Assembly: GCF_015686655.1 (NCBI RefSeq)
Contig: NZ_JADPMP010000008.1
Location: 62,001-126,000, forward strand
Source of the DNA: Pontibacter sp. FD36
Lineage (GTDB): Bacteria > Bacteroidota > Bacteroidia > Cytophagales > Hymenobacteraceae
Reading direction: 5' to 3'
Length of the DNA stretch: 64,000 nt
The notes beneath the pieces are model-generated. The model was not told where the DNA came from and made no database searches. It saw only the letters and a list, made by a program, of their open reading frames with translations. Below are positions 45,430 through 54,725 of the stretch, piece by piece; the stretch's first letter is position 1; the number at the start of each line of letters is the position of its first letter. The position numbers and the translations under genes were made by a program.

Positions 45430-46371
45430 TCAAAGTGAAAATTTAGATGGGGGCACTCCATTTATCTTTTTGAAGCAATTGCTGAATGCTGCCAAATCTG
45501 TAAAGTTAAGTGTGTGCGCAATCTCGTTCCATGTGAGCCCCTGTTTCTTCAACTCGATACTGCTTTCGATTCTTCTATTGAGCAGGTAATGGTAGGGGCT
45601 AACACCGAAGCATTGTTTAAATAGCCTGTAAAATCTGAATTCCGAAAGGCAGCTGATGTCTGCAGCCTCCGTTATGGTCATCTCTGAGAAGATACTGTTG
45701 TCCAAAGCTTCTTTGCCGAGCAGTACGCGTCTGTACAGTTCTTTTCGTGTAGACAGCTTTGTTGCCTGCAGCTTATAATAGGAGGTGACAAAGCTTAGGT
45801 TTTCCTGCACGAGTACTGTGATGAGATCGTAAATTAGCTCTAAGGCAGGTCTTGTATAGTTTTCTGAAACAGAGATAGCAGCAAACTGATTTAAAAGGGT
45901 TTTGAGGGGTTTGCCCGCTACAGCTTCTCTTACAAATAGCTCTGGTGATAGAAGGTATCTGTTTATGTTGTTATAACTCTCTAAATCATTGGGGGAAAAT
46001 AACTGGTATAACAGGTCGTTTACGAGCTGCGTGTCAATATCCACACAAACACCCAGCGTAGAAACATTTTTAATAACAACATCCATGACTGGCACAGAGT
46101 CATTTACCAACAAGTATTTCCCGGTAGAGATTTTAAACGGCCTGTTCTGAAACCAATAAGTTTCCAAGCCATCCGTGGTAAACTTTAAGGCAAGGCCTTT
46201 AGGGCGTAACTCTGCTTCTAATGAGGAAGAGAGCGTGCTCATGATGCAGTTCTCGCTCCTGATGTGCTCCAGGATATCGCAGTTGTTGTCATGCACATGC
46301 AATATCTCACACTGGCCACTATAGGTTATAGCATGCTTTCCTGATGATCCCAATTCCATTTTATTGACCAT
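45430..46371 (-). CDS. AraC-family regulator, paralogue 1
   Basis: A 313-aa transcription regulator. The C-terminal AraC HTH pair reads MTITEAADISCLSEFRFYRL and FKQCFGVSPYHYLLNRRIES, then LKKQGLTWNEIAHTLNFTD, ending AAFSNCFKKINGVPPSKF. The N-terminal half (ENCIMSTLSSSLEAELRPKG, KISTGKYLLVNDSVPVMDVV) is a probable effector-binding domain shared with the AraC gene at 52249. It is divergent from the SusC operon and likely controls it and/or the hydrolase run. Start could be at 46371 or the Met of MELGSSGKH (46359). Confidence 0.85.
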   Translation of the reverse strand: MVNKMELGSSGKHAITYSGQCEILHVHDNNCDILEHIRSENCIMSTLSSSLEAELRPKGLALKFTTDGLETYWFQNRPFKISTGKYLLVNDSVPVMDVVIKNVSTLGVCVDIDTQLVNDLLYQLFSPNDLESYNNINRYLLSPELFVREAVAGKPLKTLLNQFAAISVSENYTRPALELIYDLITVLVQENLSFVTSYYKLQATKLSTRKELYRRVLLGKEALDNSIFSEMTITEAADISCLSEFRFYRLFKQCFGVSPYHYLLNRRIESSIELKKQGLTWNEIAHTLNFTDLAAFSNCFKKINGVPPSKFSL

Positions 46372-46478
46372 TACTCTATAGTATAAGTATGCATCAGAAG
46401 GCTCGTCTACCAGATTTGGCGAACCGCCAAAGGAAGCTTTAATTTAAAGGATCCGCTCTTTCTTCCCCCAGCTCTTGC

Positions 46479-46607
46479 ATGCAATGTCCTGAGTTCCGAG
46501 AGATGTACAGGAAGTATCCCGATGACGTGCTCCAAAATAAGCACATGACCGAATCAATGAAGGCAGACATTTCTCACTCCTTGATGCGGTGTGAGTTTCC
46601 TTGTTAG
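46479..46607 (+). CDS. possible small protein or remnant, 42 aa
   Basis: Starts MQCPEFREMYRKYPDDVLQN, continues KHMTESMKADISHSLMRCEF and ends PC. High content of Glu, Lys, Asp and Met and the four Cys suggest a protein rather than noise, but no homologue is known to me. It lies in the gap ahead of SusC, so it could be the end of an eroded gene. Confidence 0.25.
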   Translation: MQCPEFREMYRKYPDDVLQNKHMTESMKADISHSLMRCEFPC

Positions 46608-47133
46608 GACAGCGCCTGCCAAAGGTATTTTCAGGTGAATGTTGTCTTATTTCCAGTTTTTTCAAAATTTATTATATGTACCCGCATTATTTATAGACAA
46701 TAAATTGATTTGTCTCTATAACCGCCAAGATTCAGGACCGCTCGTTCTTTGCTGCTTGGCTTCGATACCCGGGAGGCAGGCACAATCACAATCAATTTCG
46801 GCAGTACGAAAGCCTTTGGGATTTTGTGACTCATTTTCTAATAGACAGGATAATACAACTCGTCTGCTAACAGGATAGCTTTCTTTGCAAGAATAAAACA
46901 TCAGATGAGCAAACCAGGGTGTTAGCTGCAGAGGGAGTGGATTGTTGTACTTTTCCTAATGTGTAGTTGCAGTGTGGTGAAACCTGTGTGCAGACAGGGA
47001 GAAAAGTAAATGATTGATTGGTGTTGTTTACGCTAGTCTTTTAACCTCGCCAAGGGGTGTTTTTTCTATGCTATGATTTTACCTCTTCCTGCTGTTAATA
47101 GGACTTGTGTGGTATTGCAGCAGGGGTAGGAAC

Positions 47134-47141
47134 TAGCTTTG
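47134..47141 (+). promoter_or_regulatory. candidate -7 box for the SusC/D operon
   Basis: TAGCTTTG fits TAnnTTTG and lies about 68 bases before the SusC start. No good -33 element is present at the expected distance, so activation by an AraC protein is plausible. Confidence 0.35.
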
Positions 47142-47208
47142 GCGCTATTCAATAAGCATTATACGCACTTTTTATACTTCTTAATTATTTTTATTAAATC
47201 TAACCTTT

Positions 47209-50200
47209 ATGAGAAAAACTCTATTTATGAGCTTGGCGCTCTTGCTTATGCTTTGTAGTGAAGCATGGGCACAGGGACGACCTATTTCAGGAAAAGTGAC
47301 CGATGCCGGCACTGGACAGCCACTGCCGGGCGTTGGCGTTGCAGTGAAGGGAACAACATCGGGTACCTTCACAGGGCATGATGGCTCTTACACGCTAAGT
47401 GTTCCAACTGATGGGACTACCCTGATATTCCGCTATCTGGGCTACACGACTATCGAACGTAGCATAGGAAGCGGTAACACTGTCGACGTAGCCCTGTCTG
47501 CTGACCAGCAGCAGCTAGCGGAGGTGGTAGTGGTAGGCTACGGCGTTCAGGATGTGAAAGACGTGACAGGTTCCATCACCAGTATTTCAGCTGCGAAGAT
47601 TGAGAACCAGCCGGTTCAAAGTTTCGATCAGGCTCTTTCCGGTCGTGCTGCAGGTGTGCAGATCACAAATACGTCCGGGATTGTTGCTGACGGGGTAACC
47701 GTACGTATTCGTGGGGTTGGCTCTATTTCCAACAGCGCGCAGCCGCTGTATGTGATCGATGGTATTCCGATGGCACAGGTGAGTAACCTGAATTCTTTCA
47801 ATGGAGGAAATGGTACACGGTACAACCCACTGGCCGACCTAAATCCCAATGATATTGAATCGATAGAGGTATTGAAGGATGCTGCAGCAGCTGCACTTTA
47901 TGGATCAAGAGCTGCAAACGGGGTCGTGATGGTCACTACCAAAAGAGGCAAAGCGGGTACAGCTAAAGTAAGTTACGACTTCTATTCTGGCTTCAGTGAG
48001 GTGGCGAACAGACCTAATCTCCTTGACGGGGATGACTTCATAACCATTCAGAATGAAAAAGCAGCAAACCGCTTTGGGCCGGAAGACCCAAGAAGTGTTA
48101 TTGCCGGCAATGTGGATCTTGATGAAGATGGCCGACCTGACAGAACTGATTGGTTAGACCAGGTATTTCAACGGGGAAATATACAGAATCATCAGCTCTC
48201 CATGTCGGGGGGCAGTGAGAAAACCTCTTACTACGGGTCCGTATCCTATACAGATCAGCATGGCGTAGTCGTGTCCAACCGTTTGAGAAGAGGTTCTGCA
48301 AGACTTAATCTGGATATAACGCCAAAAGAATGGTTAAGGGCCGGTATTAGCACAAGCTACAGCAAAACACTGAACAACGGCGTACTTTCCAATAGCTACC
48401 TGGCAGGTGTAACAGTGGCTGGTTACAATGCCGCGCCAAATCTGCCTGTTTATAATAGGGATGGGTCCTATTACCTGAATGATGGAGGGTATCTGGGAGA
48501 TGGTGCCAACAAGAATGCCCAGTATTTCCTTAACAGGTTCTATCACCCGCTCGGTACTTTAAAACTCCAGCAAAATGATAACACGTCTCAACGGATCTTC
48601 GGAAATGCCTATGTAGAGATTCAGCCTATCAAAGACCTGAAGATAACCTCTAAGTATGGCATTGATTACATTGATAATTTCGAAAATCAATACAGTGATC
48701 CAAGCATCTATGGCTTAGGCTGGAGTTATAATGGCTTGGTTCAGACCAACAACCTGCGCAGGAACCAGTGGAACTGGTCTAACTATGCTACTTATAATGT
48801 ATTGATTGGAAACCAGCATAATGTGTCGGCAACTGCCGGTATCGAGTATCAGGAAGTAGAACAATTTGATATAGGGGCGTATGCGGGCGATTTTGCGGAC
48901 CCTTTCTTTAGAGATATCATCACAGGGTCATTTGCCTATCAGCCTGGTTCGGATGGGGGCAAAACACATAATGGGTTTGATTCCTATTTTGGCCGCCTGT
49001 CCTATGACTATGGAAACAAATACTACGCAGAACTAGCACTGCGCGCAGATGCTTTCTCCGGCTTTGGCATCAATAACAAGCGGGGTTATTTCCCTGCGGG
49101 CTCCATTGGCTGGAGAATCTCTCAGGAAAGCTTCATGAAGCAGTTCACATTCCTGGATGACCTGAAGCTTCGGGCCAGCTATGGCATCGTTGGTAATTCC
49201 AACATTGCCGACTTTGCCTCAAGAACACTGTATGGTGGTGGTTTGTACGTGGAGCAGAACGGTTTCAGCCCTGTGCAGGTCGGTAATAAAAATCTGAAAT
49301 GGGAAACATCCAACAAGCTGGATATAGGCTTTGATCTGTCTGTGCTAAATAACCGGATCGGTTTGACCTTCGATTACTTTTACACCGATATCAGCGACCT
49401 AGTTTTAAATGCCCCTGTACTCCGGACAACAGGTATTCCCAATGCGTCTGTCAGTACAAACATCGGCTCTATGTACAACAAAGGCATTGAGCTGGCCCTA
49501 AACACTGTGAACCTGGAGAAGAATGGGTTTACATGGTCTTCCAGTGTCAACTTCACCGCTATCAAAAACGAGGTGACCAGCCTATTCAATGATGTACCGG
49601 TCGTCCATAGTTCGGGCCACAGTGAAGCCGCAGTTGGACACGGTATAGGCGAGTTCAAGCTTGTTCGTTGGGCTGGTGTGAATCCTGACAATGGTTTTGC
49701 CATGTTCTTAACAAAAGATGACGTGGTGAAGCAATACAACCCTGCAACAGACAAGTACTATCTCCTTGATGGCACCGAAACCTCTCCTATCACAGGTAGT
49801 GACGCTGTATATGCAGGAAACCCTTATCCTAAGTGGTTTGGGGGCTTCGATAATACCTTTACCTATAAGCAGTTTGACCTGGGCGTGTTCTTCCAGTACA
49901 GCGGAGGAAATAAAATCCTTAACCAAACACGTGCAGGCCTGATGACAGGCTACCTGAACAACAACCTTGTAGAGATAAAGGACAGGTGGCAGAAACCTGG
50001 CGATGTGACTGATGTGCCGAGGCTATACCTGCAGGACCCACAGTCTAACCGCATCTCTACCCGTTGGCTTGAGGACGGTGATTTCCTGCGGCTGCGTCAG
50101 CTAAGTCTAGGCTACAATGTGCCTTCCGCTACTACTCAGAAAGTCGGACTGAGCAGCATCCGTCTGTATGCACAGGCCCAAAACCTGTTTGTTCTGACTA

Positions 50201-50322
50201 AATACAAAGGAGCTGATCCGGAGGTAAATACAAACAGAGACGTGAGTATTGCCTACGGCTTTGATAACAGGTCTGTGCCGCAGGCTCGCAGCTTTACAGT
50301 AGGGGTAAATGTTGGATTTTAA
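47209..50322 (+). CDS. SusC/RagA-family TonB-linked outer-membrane importer
   Basis: A 1037-aa outer-membrane transporter. Signal peptide MRKTLFMSLALLLMLCSEAWA, then an N-terminal carboxypeptidase-regulatory-like domain (ISGKVTDAGTGQPLPGVGVA), a plug domain with SIEVLKDAAAAALYGSRAAN (SusC hallmark) and a large 22-strand barrel ending RSFTVGVNVGF. It imports oligomers (glycans or peptides) bound by SusD, powered by TonB. SusD follows 14 bases later. The substrate is unknown; adjacent genes are peptidases/amidases rather than glycosidases, so a peptide-related substrate is the better guess. Confidence 0.94.
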   Translation: MRKTLFMSLALLLMLCSEAWAQGRPISGKVTDAGTGQPLPGVGVAVKGTTSGTFTGHDGSYTLSVPTDGTTLIFRYLGYTTIERSIGSGNTVDVALSADQQQLAEVVVVGYGVQDVKDVTGSITSISAAKIENQPVQSFDQALSGRAAGVQITNTSGIVADGVTVRIRGVGSISNSAQPLYVIDGIPMAQVSNLNSFNGGNGTRYNPLADLNPNDIESIEVLKDAAAAALYGSRAANGVVMVTTKRGKAGTAKVSYDFYSGFSEVANRPNLLDGDDFITIQNEKAANRFGPEDPRSVIAGNVDLDEDGRPDRTDWLDQVFQRGNIQNHQLSMSGGSEKTSYYGSVSYTDQHGVVVSNRLRRGSARLNLDITPKEWLRAGISTSYSKTLNNGVLSNSYLAGVTVAGYNAAPNLPVYNRDGSYYLNDGGYLGDGANKNAQYFLNRFYHPLGTLKLQQNDNTSQRIFGNAYVEIQPIKDLKITSKYGIDYIDNFENQYSDPSIYGLGWSYNGLVQTNNLRRNQWNWSNYATYNVLIGNQHNVSATAGIEYQEVEQFDIGAYAGDFADPFFRDIITGSFAYQPGSDGGKTHNGFDSYFGRLSYDYGNKYYAELALRADAFSGFGINNKRGYFPAGSIGWRISQESFMKQFTFLDDLKLRASYGIVGNSNIADFASRTLYGGGLYVEQNGFSPVQVGNKNLKWETSNKLDIGFDLSVLNNRIGLTFDYFYTDISDLVLNAPVLRTTGIPNASVSTNIGSMYNKGIELALNTVNLEKNGFTWSSSVNFTAIKNEVTSLFNDVPVVHSSGHSEAAVGHGIGEFKLVRWAGVNPDNGFAMFLTKDDVVKQYNPATDKYYLLDGTETSPITGSDAVYAGNPYPKWFGGFDNTFTYKQFDLGVFFQYSGGNKILNQTRAGLMTGYLNNNLVEIKDRWQKPGDVTDVPRLYLQDPQSNRISTRWLEDGDFLRLRQLSLGYNVPSATTQKVGLSSIRLYAQAQNLFVLTKYKGADPEVNTNRDVSIAYGFDNRSVPQARSFTVGVNVGF

Positions 50323-50336
50323 GCTTTATTTAAATC

Positions 50337-51752
50337 ATGAGAAAAATTATTAGAAGGAATATAGCATCTTCTTTTTTACTGGGAACACTGCTTTTTATGT
50401 CTGTTGCCTGTGATGTGCTGGAAAAAGAGCCAATTGAAAACCTTTCACCGGAGTCTGTCTTCTCATCGCCACAGAGAATCGAGAAAGCTGTAATTGGCAT
50501 ATATGACGATAACCAGAATGTGAACTTCCTGGGTGGCCGGGTTTTAGTGTATGCGGATATACGGGGTGCAGATACAGACCCCGCCACTTATTTTGGTGGT
50601 ATCGGATTATTCAGTCCTTTGTCTAACGATGCTACCGTAACAGCGGCATGGACTGGTGGCTACAGAGCTATCTACACCGCAAACCTATTCTTACAGGGGC
50701 TTGAGGAAAACCGTTCTAAAGTTCCTACAGCAGCATTGGCCATGCAGTATGAAGCAGAGGCCAGGTTTATACGCGCTTTAAACCACTGGTACCTGGTTAA
50801 TTTATTTGCGCAACCTTTCAGCTTCACTGCCGACGGTTCACATCTTGGTATTCCGATTTCCTTAAAAGCATTTGATGCGACAAACGCTTTTTCACCTGAG
50901 GCGCAATTAGCCAGGAGCACTGTAGCGCAGGTATATGCCCAGATAGAAGAAGATTTAAAGTTTGGCGTTCAGCATTTGCCCTCCAGAAAGGGAGTAGCTT
51001 TCGGGGAAGTCGCACGTGCCACTAAAGGGGCTGCGGAGGCTTTGCTGATGCGCTTGTATTTGTATAAGCGGGATTATGCTAAAGCCATTGCGCAGGCAGA
51101 CAAGGTAGCTGGCATGGGGTACAGATTAAATGTTGCTCCAGCCACCGCATTTACAGATTACACTACATGGGAATCCATTTTCTCTGTGGCGCATAATGTC
51201 AACGACAACCCTAATACGAACAGTTCGTTGGGGCAGCATTATGGTGCTGATCATCGGAAGGACGTATCAGTCAATCCATATTTAAGCTTGTTTTCTGAGA
51301 ACAGTACAGACCTCCGTATAACAACACTCACGAAGCTAGCTGTGGGAAAGGTGTACACAACCAAGTACGTCGGAAACTTTAGTTGGGTCCCGGTTATCCG
51401 GTATCCGGAGGTACTGCTGAGTAAAGCAGAGGCGCTGGTTAAAGGGTCTAACAGCGTAGAGCCGGAGGCTGTGACTTTGTTAAATACGGTAAGCGCACGC
51501 GCTAACGGCACTACCTATCAAATTTCAGATTTTGCCTCCAGCCAAGACCTGTTGGAAACGATTCTGTTAGAGAGAAGGAGAGAGTTAGCATTTGAGGGTC
51601 ACGGTATGTTTGATTTGCTAAGAAACAAAAAGGATATTCCGGCTAATGGAAACAACAAGTTGCAGCCGTACGGGTCAGATAAAACGATTCTTCCTATCCC
51701 TCAGATAGATATCCAAGCTAATCCTAAGCTGCAGCAGAACCCTGGTTACTAG
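50337..51752 (+). CDS. SusD/RagB-family surface lipoprotein
   Basis: A 471-aa lipoprotein that caps the SusC barrel and binds the ligand. Lipobox at about residue 22-23 in MRKIIRRNIASSFLLGTLLF then MSVACDVLEKEP. The TPR-like helical fold is evident in ALNHWYLVNLFAQPFSF and KGAAEALLMRLYLYKRDY, with the C-terminal RRRELAFEGHGMFDLLRNK, typical of SusD. It starts 14 bases after SusC and is the last gene of the operon; a strong terminator follows. Confidence 0.93.
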   Translation: MRKIIRRNIASSFLLGTLLFMSVACDVLEKEPIENLSPESVFSSPQRIEKAVIGIYDDNQNVNFLGGRVLVYADIRGADTDPATYFGGIGLFSPLSNDATVTAAWTGGYRAIYTANLFLQGLEENRSKVPTAALAMQYEAEARFIRALNHWYLVNLFAQPFSFTADGSHLGIPISLKAFDATNAFSPEAQLARSTVAQVYAQIEEDLKFGVQHLPSRKGVAFGEVARATKGAAEALLMRLYLYKRDYAKAIAQADKVAGMGYRLNVAPATAFTDYTTWESIFSVAHNVNDNPNTNSSLGQHYGADHRKDVSVNPYLSLFSENSTDLRITTLTKLAVGKVYTTKYVGNFSWVPVIRYPEVLLSKAEALVKGSNSVEPEAVTLLNTVSARANGTTYQISDFASSQDLLETILLERRRELAFEGHGMFDLLRNKKDIPANGNNKLQPYGSDKTILPIPQIDIQANPKLQQNPGY

Positions 51753-51819
51753 AAGGCTGGGTTTCAGGTGAAGGTCAAAAGATTGAATAATGAGATAGCT
51801 TGAACCAACTCTTCAGATT

Positions 51820-51862
51820 AAAAAAAAAAGCGATGCAGGTTTGTTCCTGCATCGCTTTTTTT
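51820..51862. terminator. bidirectional rho-independent terminator of SusC/D
   Basis: AGCGATGCAGG (51829-51839) and CCTGCATCGCT (51846-51856) form a perfect 11-bp stem with loop TTTGTT, flanked by A-run on the left and T-run on the right. It lies 67 bases past the SusD stop. Confidence 0.9.
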
Positions 51863-51952
51863 ATCAGCTATTGAAAGTCTTGGCATCTTATCTGAGTCAA
51901 CGTAAGCTGTGTCAATAGGGGATTGTATATGCCCAGGCTCCAATGATAACAA

Positions 51953-52029
51953 TTTAGCCGTAGCGGAGGACGTGTTAGTTTACATCTCACCTTAAACAAA
52001 CAGCCACTTAAGGATCCGCTACGACTAAA
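51953..52029. repeat. short MITE-like element with 15-bp terminal inverted repeats
   Basis: TTTAGCCGTAGCGGA (51953-51967) and TCCGCTACGACTAAA (52015-52029) are inverted copies with one mismatch, 47 bases apart; the similarity continues a few bases outward as CAATTT/AAATTG. No gene inside. Confidence 0.6.
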
Positions 52030-52248
52030 ATTGCTACCGGATGCTGATGGGGATAGCTTTAAACTCTGGGGTGGGGGCAGCGGATACATGTGCATCGTCG
52101 ACTGATTTCACGCCAGACCATAGTATCTCCTTTTCAAAGAAAAAGTATAATCCGATCAATTCACTTGTAATTTCCTGCTTATTTTATTTTTAAGGAGTTA
52201 TTGGCTAATTTTTAATTTTTCTCTATCTTATATTTAAGCGTTAAATTA

Positions 52249-53196
52249 ATGTGTTCAGTGGAAATGTTGGATAGAAGCGTATTAATACCCGAAAGCAAAA
52301 CGTACAATAGTAGCTGTGACATTGTGCATGTCAATCATAAAAATTACCATGTCTTAAAACCGAGAACGAGTGAGAACAGAATCATGAGTTCTTTTTTCAC
52401 TTCCTTCGAAGACCAGGTACGGCCCCGGGGACTGGGAATCAAATTTGCCGCTGAGGGACAGGAAGACTATTGGCTTCAGGGGAAGCGTTACAGTGTATCG
52501 CAGGGCAGGTATTTTCTTGTAAATGACTCGGTGCCATCGCTGGACGTAACGATTAAAAACAAGGCAACCTGGAGTGTCTGTGTGGATATTGATGCCCAAC
52601 TGGTTAATGATGTGCTGCAGCAGTGGCTTCATCCCAATGACTTGGACAGCCATCATCACATCAGTCGCTATTTACTGACACCGGATCTGTTTATACGGGA
52701 GGCTGAAGCTTCTAACCACCTGCAGCGCCTTTTGACAAACCTTATTACTTCATCTGCTTCACAAACTCTACAGGTATCAGCCATAGAGCTGATTTATGAG
52801 TTGACTTCCTTGGTCATTGAGGAAAACAAAGGGGTTGTTGATTCTTACTACAGGTTGCAGACTGCGAAGTCGTCAACCCGTAAGGAAGTGTTTCGCCGCC
52901 TGCTTGTGGGCAAAGAAGTTTTAGATGACAGCCTCTTTACGGAACTGAGCATGAAAGAGGTTGCCGAAGCGTGCTGCATGTCAGAGTTCCGGTTCTACAG
53001 GCTCTTTCGACAATGCTTCGGCGACAGTCCCTATAACTATCTGTTTAAAAAAAGGATTGATAAAAGTATTGAGCTCAAAAAACAAGGGCAGAGTTGGGTT
53101 GAAATCGCTACGCTTTTGAATTTTACGGATCTTAGTGCATTCAGCAAGAGTTTTAAAAAAGTCATGGGCGTGTCTCCGTCGAAAGCCATACTTTAA
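52249..53196 (+). CDS. AraC-family regulator, paralogue 2
   Basis: A 315-aa regulator that matches paralogue 1 (45430) over its whole length: both share a VNDSVP-V segment (FLVNDSVPSLDV here, LLVNDSVPVMDV there), CVDIDAQLVNDVLQ versus CVDIDTQLVNDLLY, and the same HTH pair (MKEVAEACCMSEFRFYRLFR, FSKSFKKVMGVSPSKA). The pair flanks the SusC/D operon, with paralogue 2 downstream on the plus strand. It probably controls the same or the next genes. Confidence 0.86.
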   Translation: MCSVEMLDRSVLIPESKTYNSSCDIVHVNHKNYHVLKPRTSENRIMSSFFTSFEDQVRPRGLGIKFAAEGQEDYWLQGKRYSVSQGRYFLVNDSVPSLDVTIKNKATWSVCVDIDAQLVNDVLQQWLHPNDLDSHHHISRYLLTPDLFIREAEASNHLQRLLTNLITSSASQTLQVSAIELIYELTSLVIEENKGVVDSYYRLQTAKSSTRKEVFRRLLVGKEVLDDSLFTELSMKEVAEACCMSEFRFYRLFRQCFGDSPYNYLFKKRIDKSIELKKQGQSWVEIATLLNFTDLSAFSKSFKKVMGVSPSKAIL

Positions 53197-53533
53197 GTCC
53201 CCAGGAAATAAATTTATTGTTGTACTGATGCTTTGAAGCTAGCGGACTCTGATCTAGATTTAAAAGAAATGAGCAGCTTGAAATATCTTCTCCCTCTCTG
53301 CTTTCGTGCAGATGAGGCTGCTGTGCAGTGGAAGACCACTATAATACACCTGCTATGTCTAGACAAGGTGTGCACCCCGAAAGACCAGTACGCTCCATTG
53401 CCGGACGCTATGTGAAATTACCTGCCCGGCTGTTTCCTCGTGCTGTGCCTGCTCCCGACAAATTAGCAGTATTCTACAATTGCCTTAGTTCCTGCTCTCC
53501 TTACCTTAGCTCCATACTAGAACCGATCACATC
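53197..53533. other. gap of 337 bases, no gene seen
   Basis: Open frames exist, but none has protein-like composition; nothing of structure is evident. Confidence 0.45.
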
Positions 53534-54412
53534 ATGGAACGAGAGCTTTGGTATTTGTTACTGGAAGGGAAACTAGGAGAGAGTGTAGGGGCATTGGGCG
53601 ACTTCTATGTGTTTGGCGATCACTTGGGCAATGCCCTGTTCAAAGCCAGTAAATATGCCGGTGTTGTTGGTATAAGTGCATGTCATGTAGTAGAAGCTTT
53701 CCCTATAAGCCGCTCCGGCATCCTTCATGCGCCTGAAGCAACAGAGCAACTGGCCTGCGATGTCTTTATTGGGAGGGGCCTGAATACCTACTTTACTGCG
53801 ATCAGGGAACCGGGTTTTATTTATCCAACCGGTATTATTAAGTGTGCCGCTGATGGCGTGCTGGCATTGGGTACTGAAGAGGGGCATTTTACTGCCTGTG
53901 GCCCTGATGCAGACGGGCTTTATACTTTAAGTCTGGTGCTTGGAGAACGACATCTGAAGAAGGCGTTTTTTCTTCTGAGTGAGCAGATGGAAGCAATGGA
54001 TGAAATACAGCTCGCCATCAGGAGCTATCAGCATGCAGCCGGAAAAATTGAGCATTGGATAAGTGCTGCCTTGAAAGATAAAGGGTCCATTTTAGAGTTT
54101 ATAAAAAAGTATACATCCGATATACTTGAAAATGGCTTTGTTAAAGTATCGCTCCAGGCTACGACAAAGCACCTACGCCTGACACTTGACGAGCACAAGA
54201 CGCTAAAGATCACAGCACAGTGTCCCTCCTTTCTAGAAGCGCTGTGCCGCTCCATTATTTTTACAGGGATAAAGCAGGTACAAGTACTGACAGGCCTTTC
54301 GCAAAGCGGTGCGCACTGGCACTATAGACCCCAGACAGCTATGGATGAAGCCAGTTTAAAGAGGCTGTTAAAGGCGAATGGGTTTCAGTTTATGCACCGT
54401 GAGTTTAGATGA
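53534..54412 (+). CDS. unrecognised 292-aa soluble protein
   Basis: I do not recognise the family. Begins MERELWYLLLEGKLGESVGA. The N-terminal half contains YVFGDHLGNALFKASKYAGV, IGRGLNTYFTAIREPGFIYP and GTEEGHFTACGPDADGLYTL, suggesting a compact alpha/beta domain; the C-terminal half has AIRSYQHAAGKIEHWISAAL and ends LKRLLKANGFQFMHREFR. No signal peptide and no membrane segment. It is free of frame breaks and its codon usage resembles the neighbours, so it is probably a real gene. Located between the AraC paralogue and a TonB-receptor-like gene. Confidence 0.6.
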   Translation: MERELWYLLLEGKLGESVGALGDFYVFGDHLGNALFKASKYAGVVGISACHVVEAFPISRSGILHAPEATEQLACDVFIGRGLNTYFTAIREPGFIYPTGIIKCAADGVLALGTEEGHFTACGPDADGLYTLSLVLGERHLKKAFFLLSEQMEAMDEIQLAIRSYQHAAGKIEHWISAALKDKGSILEFIKKYTSDILENGFVKVSLQATTKHLRLTLDEHKTLKITAQCPSFLEALCRSIIFTGIKQVQVLTGLSQSGAHWHYRPQTAMDEASLKRLLKANGFQFMHREFR

Positions 54413-54725
54413 ATTAGGTCAATAGCAGGCGAGAACCTTCACGTACAGCCTGCCTTACATGCTTTTGGTCTTTTCCGCTTCCGACAGTCCTATGAACAGG
54501 AGGCACAAGGGAGGATGCGGCACGCTGCTTTTCCGACTTATCAGAATTTTCCTTTCAGGTGAAAAGGCAGGATTGTACAAGCAATCCTAGTCAATAATGC
54601 ACTTATTTTATCATCTGTAGAATCGGAGAAGGAACAGGTGCGCTGTATTAGGCAGCTTATGCTAGGCGCCAGTATTGTCTCAGATAACTGATCAGGGCAA
54701 ATCTTCCATAATTACAATTACCCAT
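54413..54725. other. gap of 313 bases, no gene seen
   Basis: Leader and promoter of the receptor gene presumably lie here; no conserved element was recognised. Confidence 0.45.

Larger units (their letters stand above)
46372..47208. other. long gap between AraC and SusC, with possible promoter and a 42-codon ORF
   Basis: No standard gene. Bases 46479-46607 hold a 42-codon frame (MQCPEFREMYRKYPDDVLQN ..., ending MRCEFPC) of protein-like composition. TAGCTTTG at 47134-47141 is a candidate -7 box for the SusC gene. The remainder is unassigned. Confidence 0.45.
51753..52248. other. gap after SusD with terminator and MITE-like repeat
   Basis: Holds the bidirectional terminator at 51820-51862 and an inverted-repeat element at 51953-52029. 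No gene seen. The last 200 bases precede the AraC gene and probably contain its promoter. Confidence 0.5.

Noticed and set aside
53328..53576. Open frame of 82 codons before the 292-aa gene
   Set aside because: Composition is not protein-like and it overlaps the better start at 53534.
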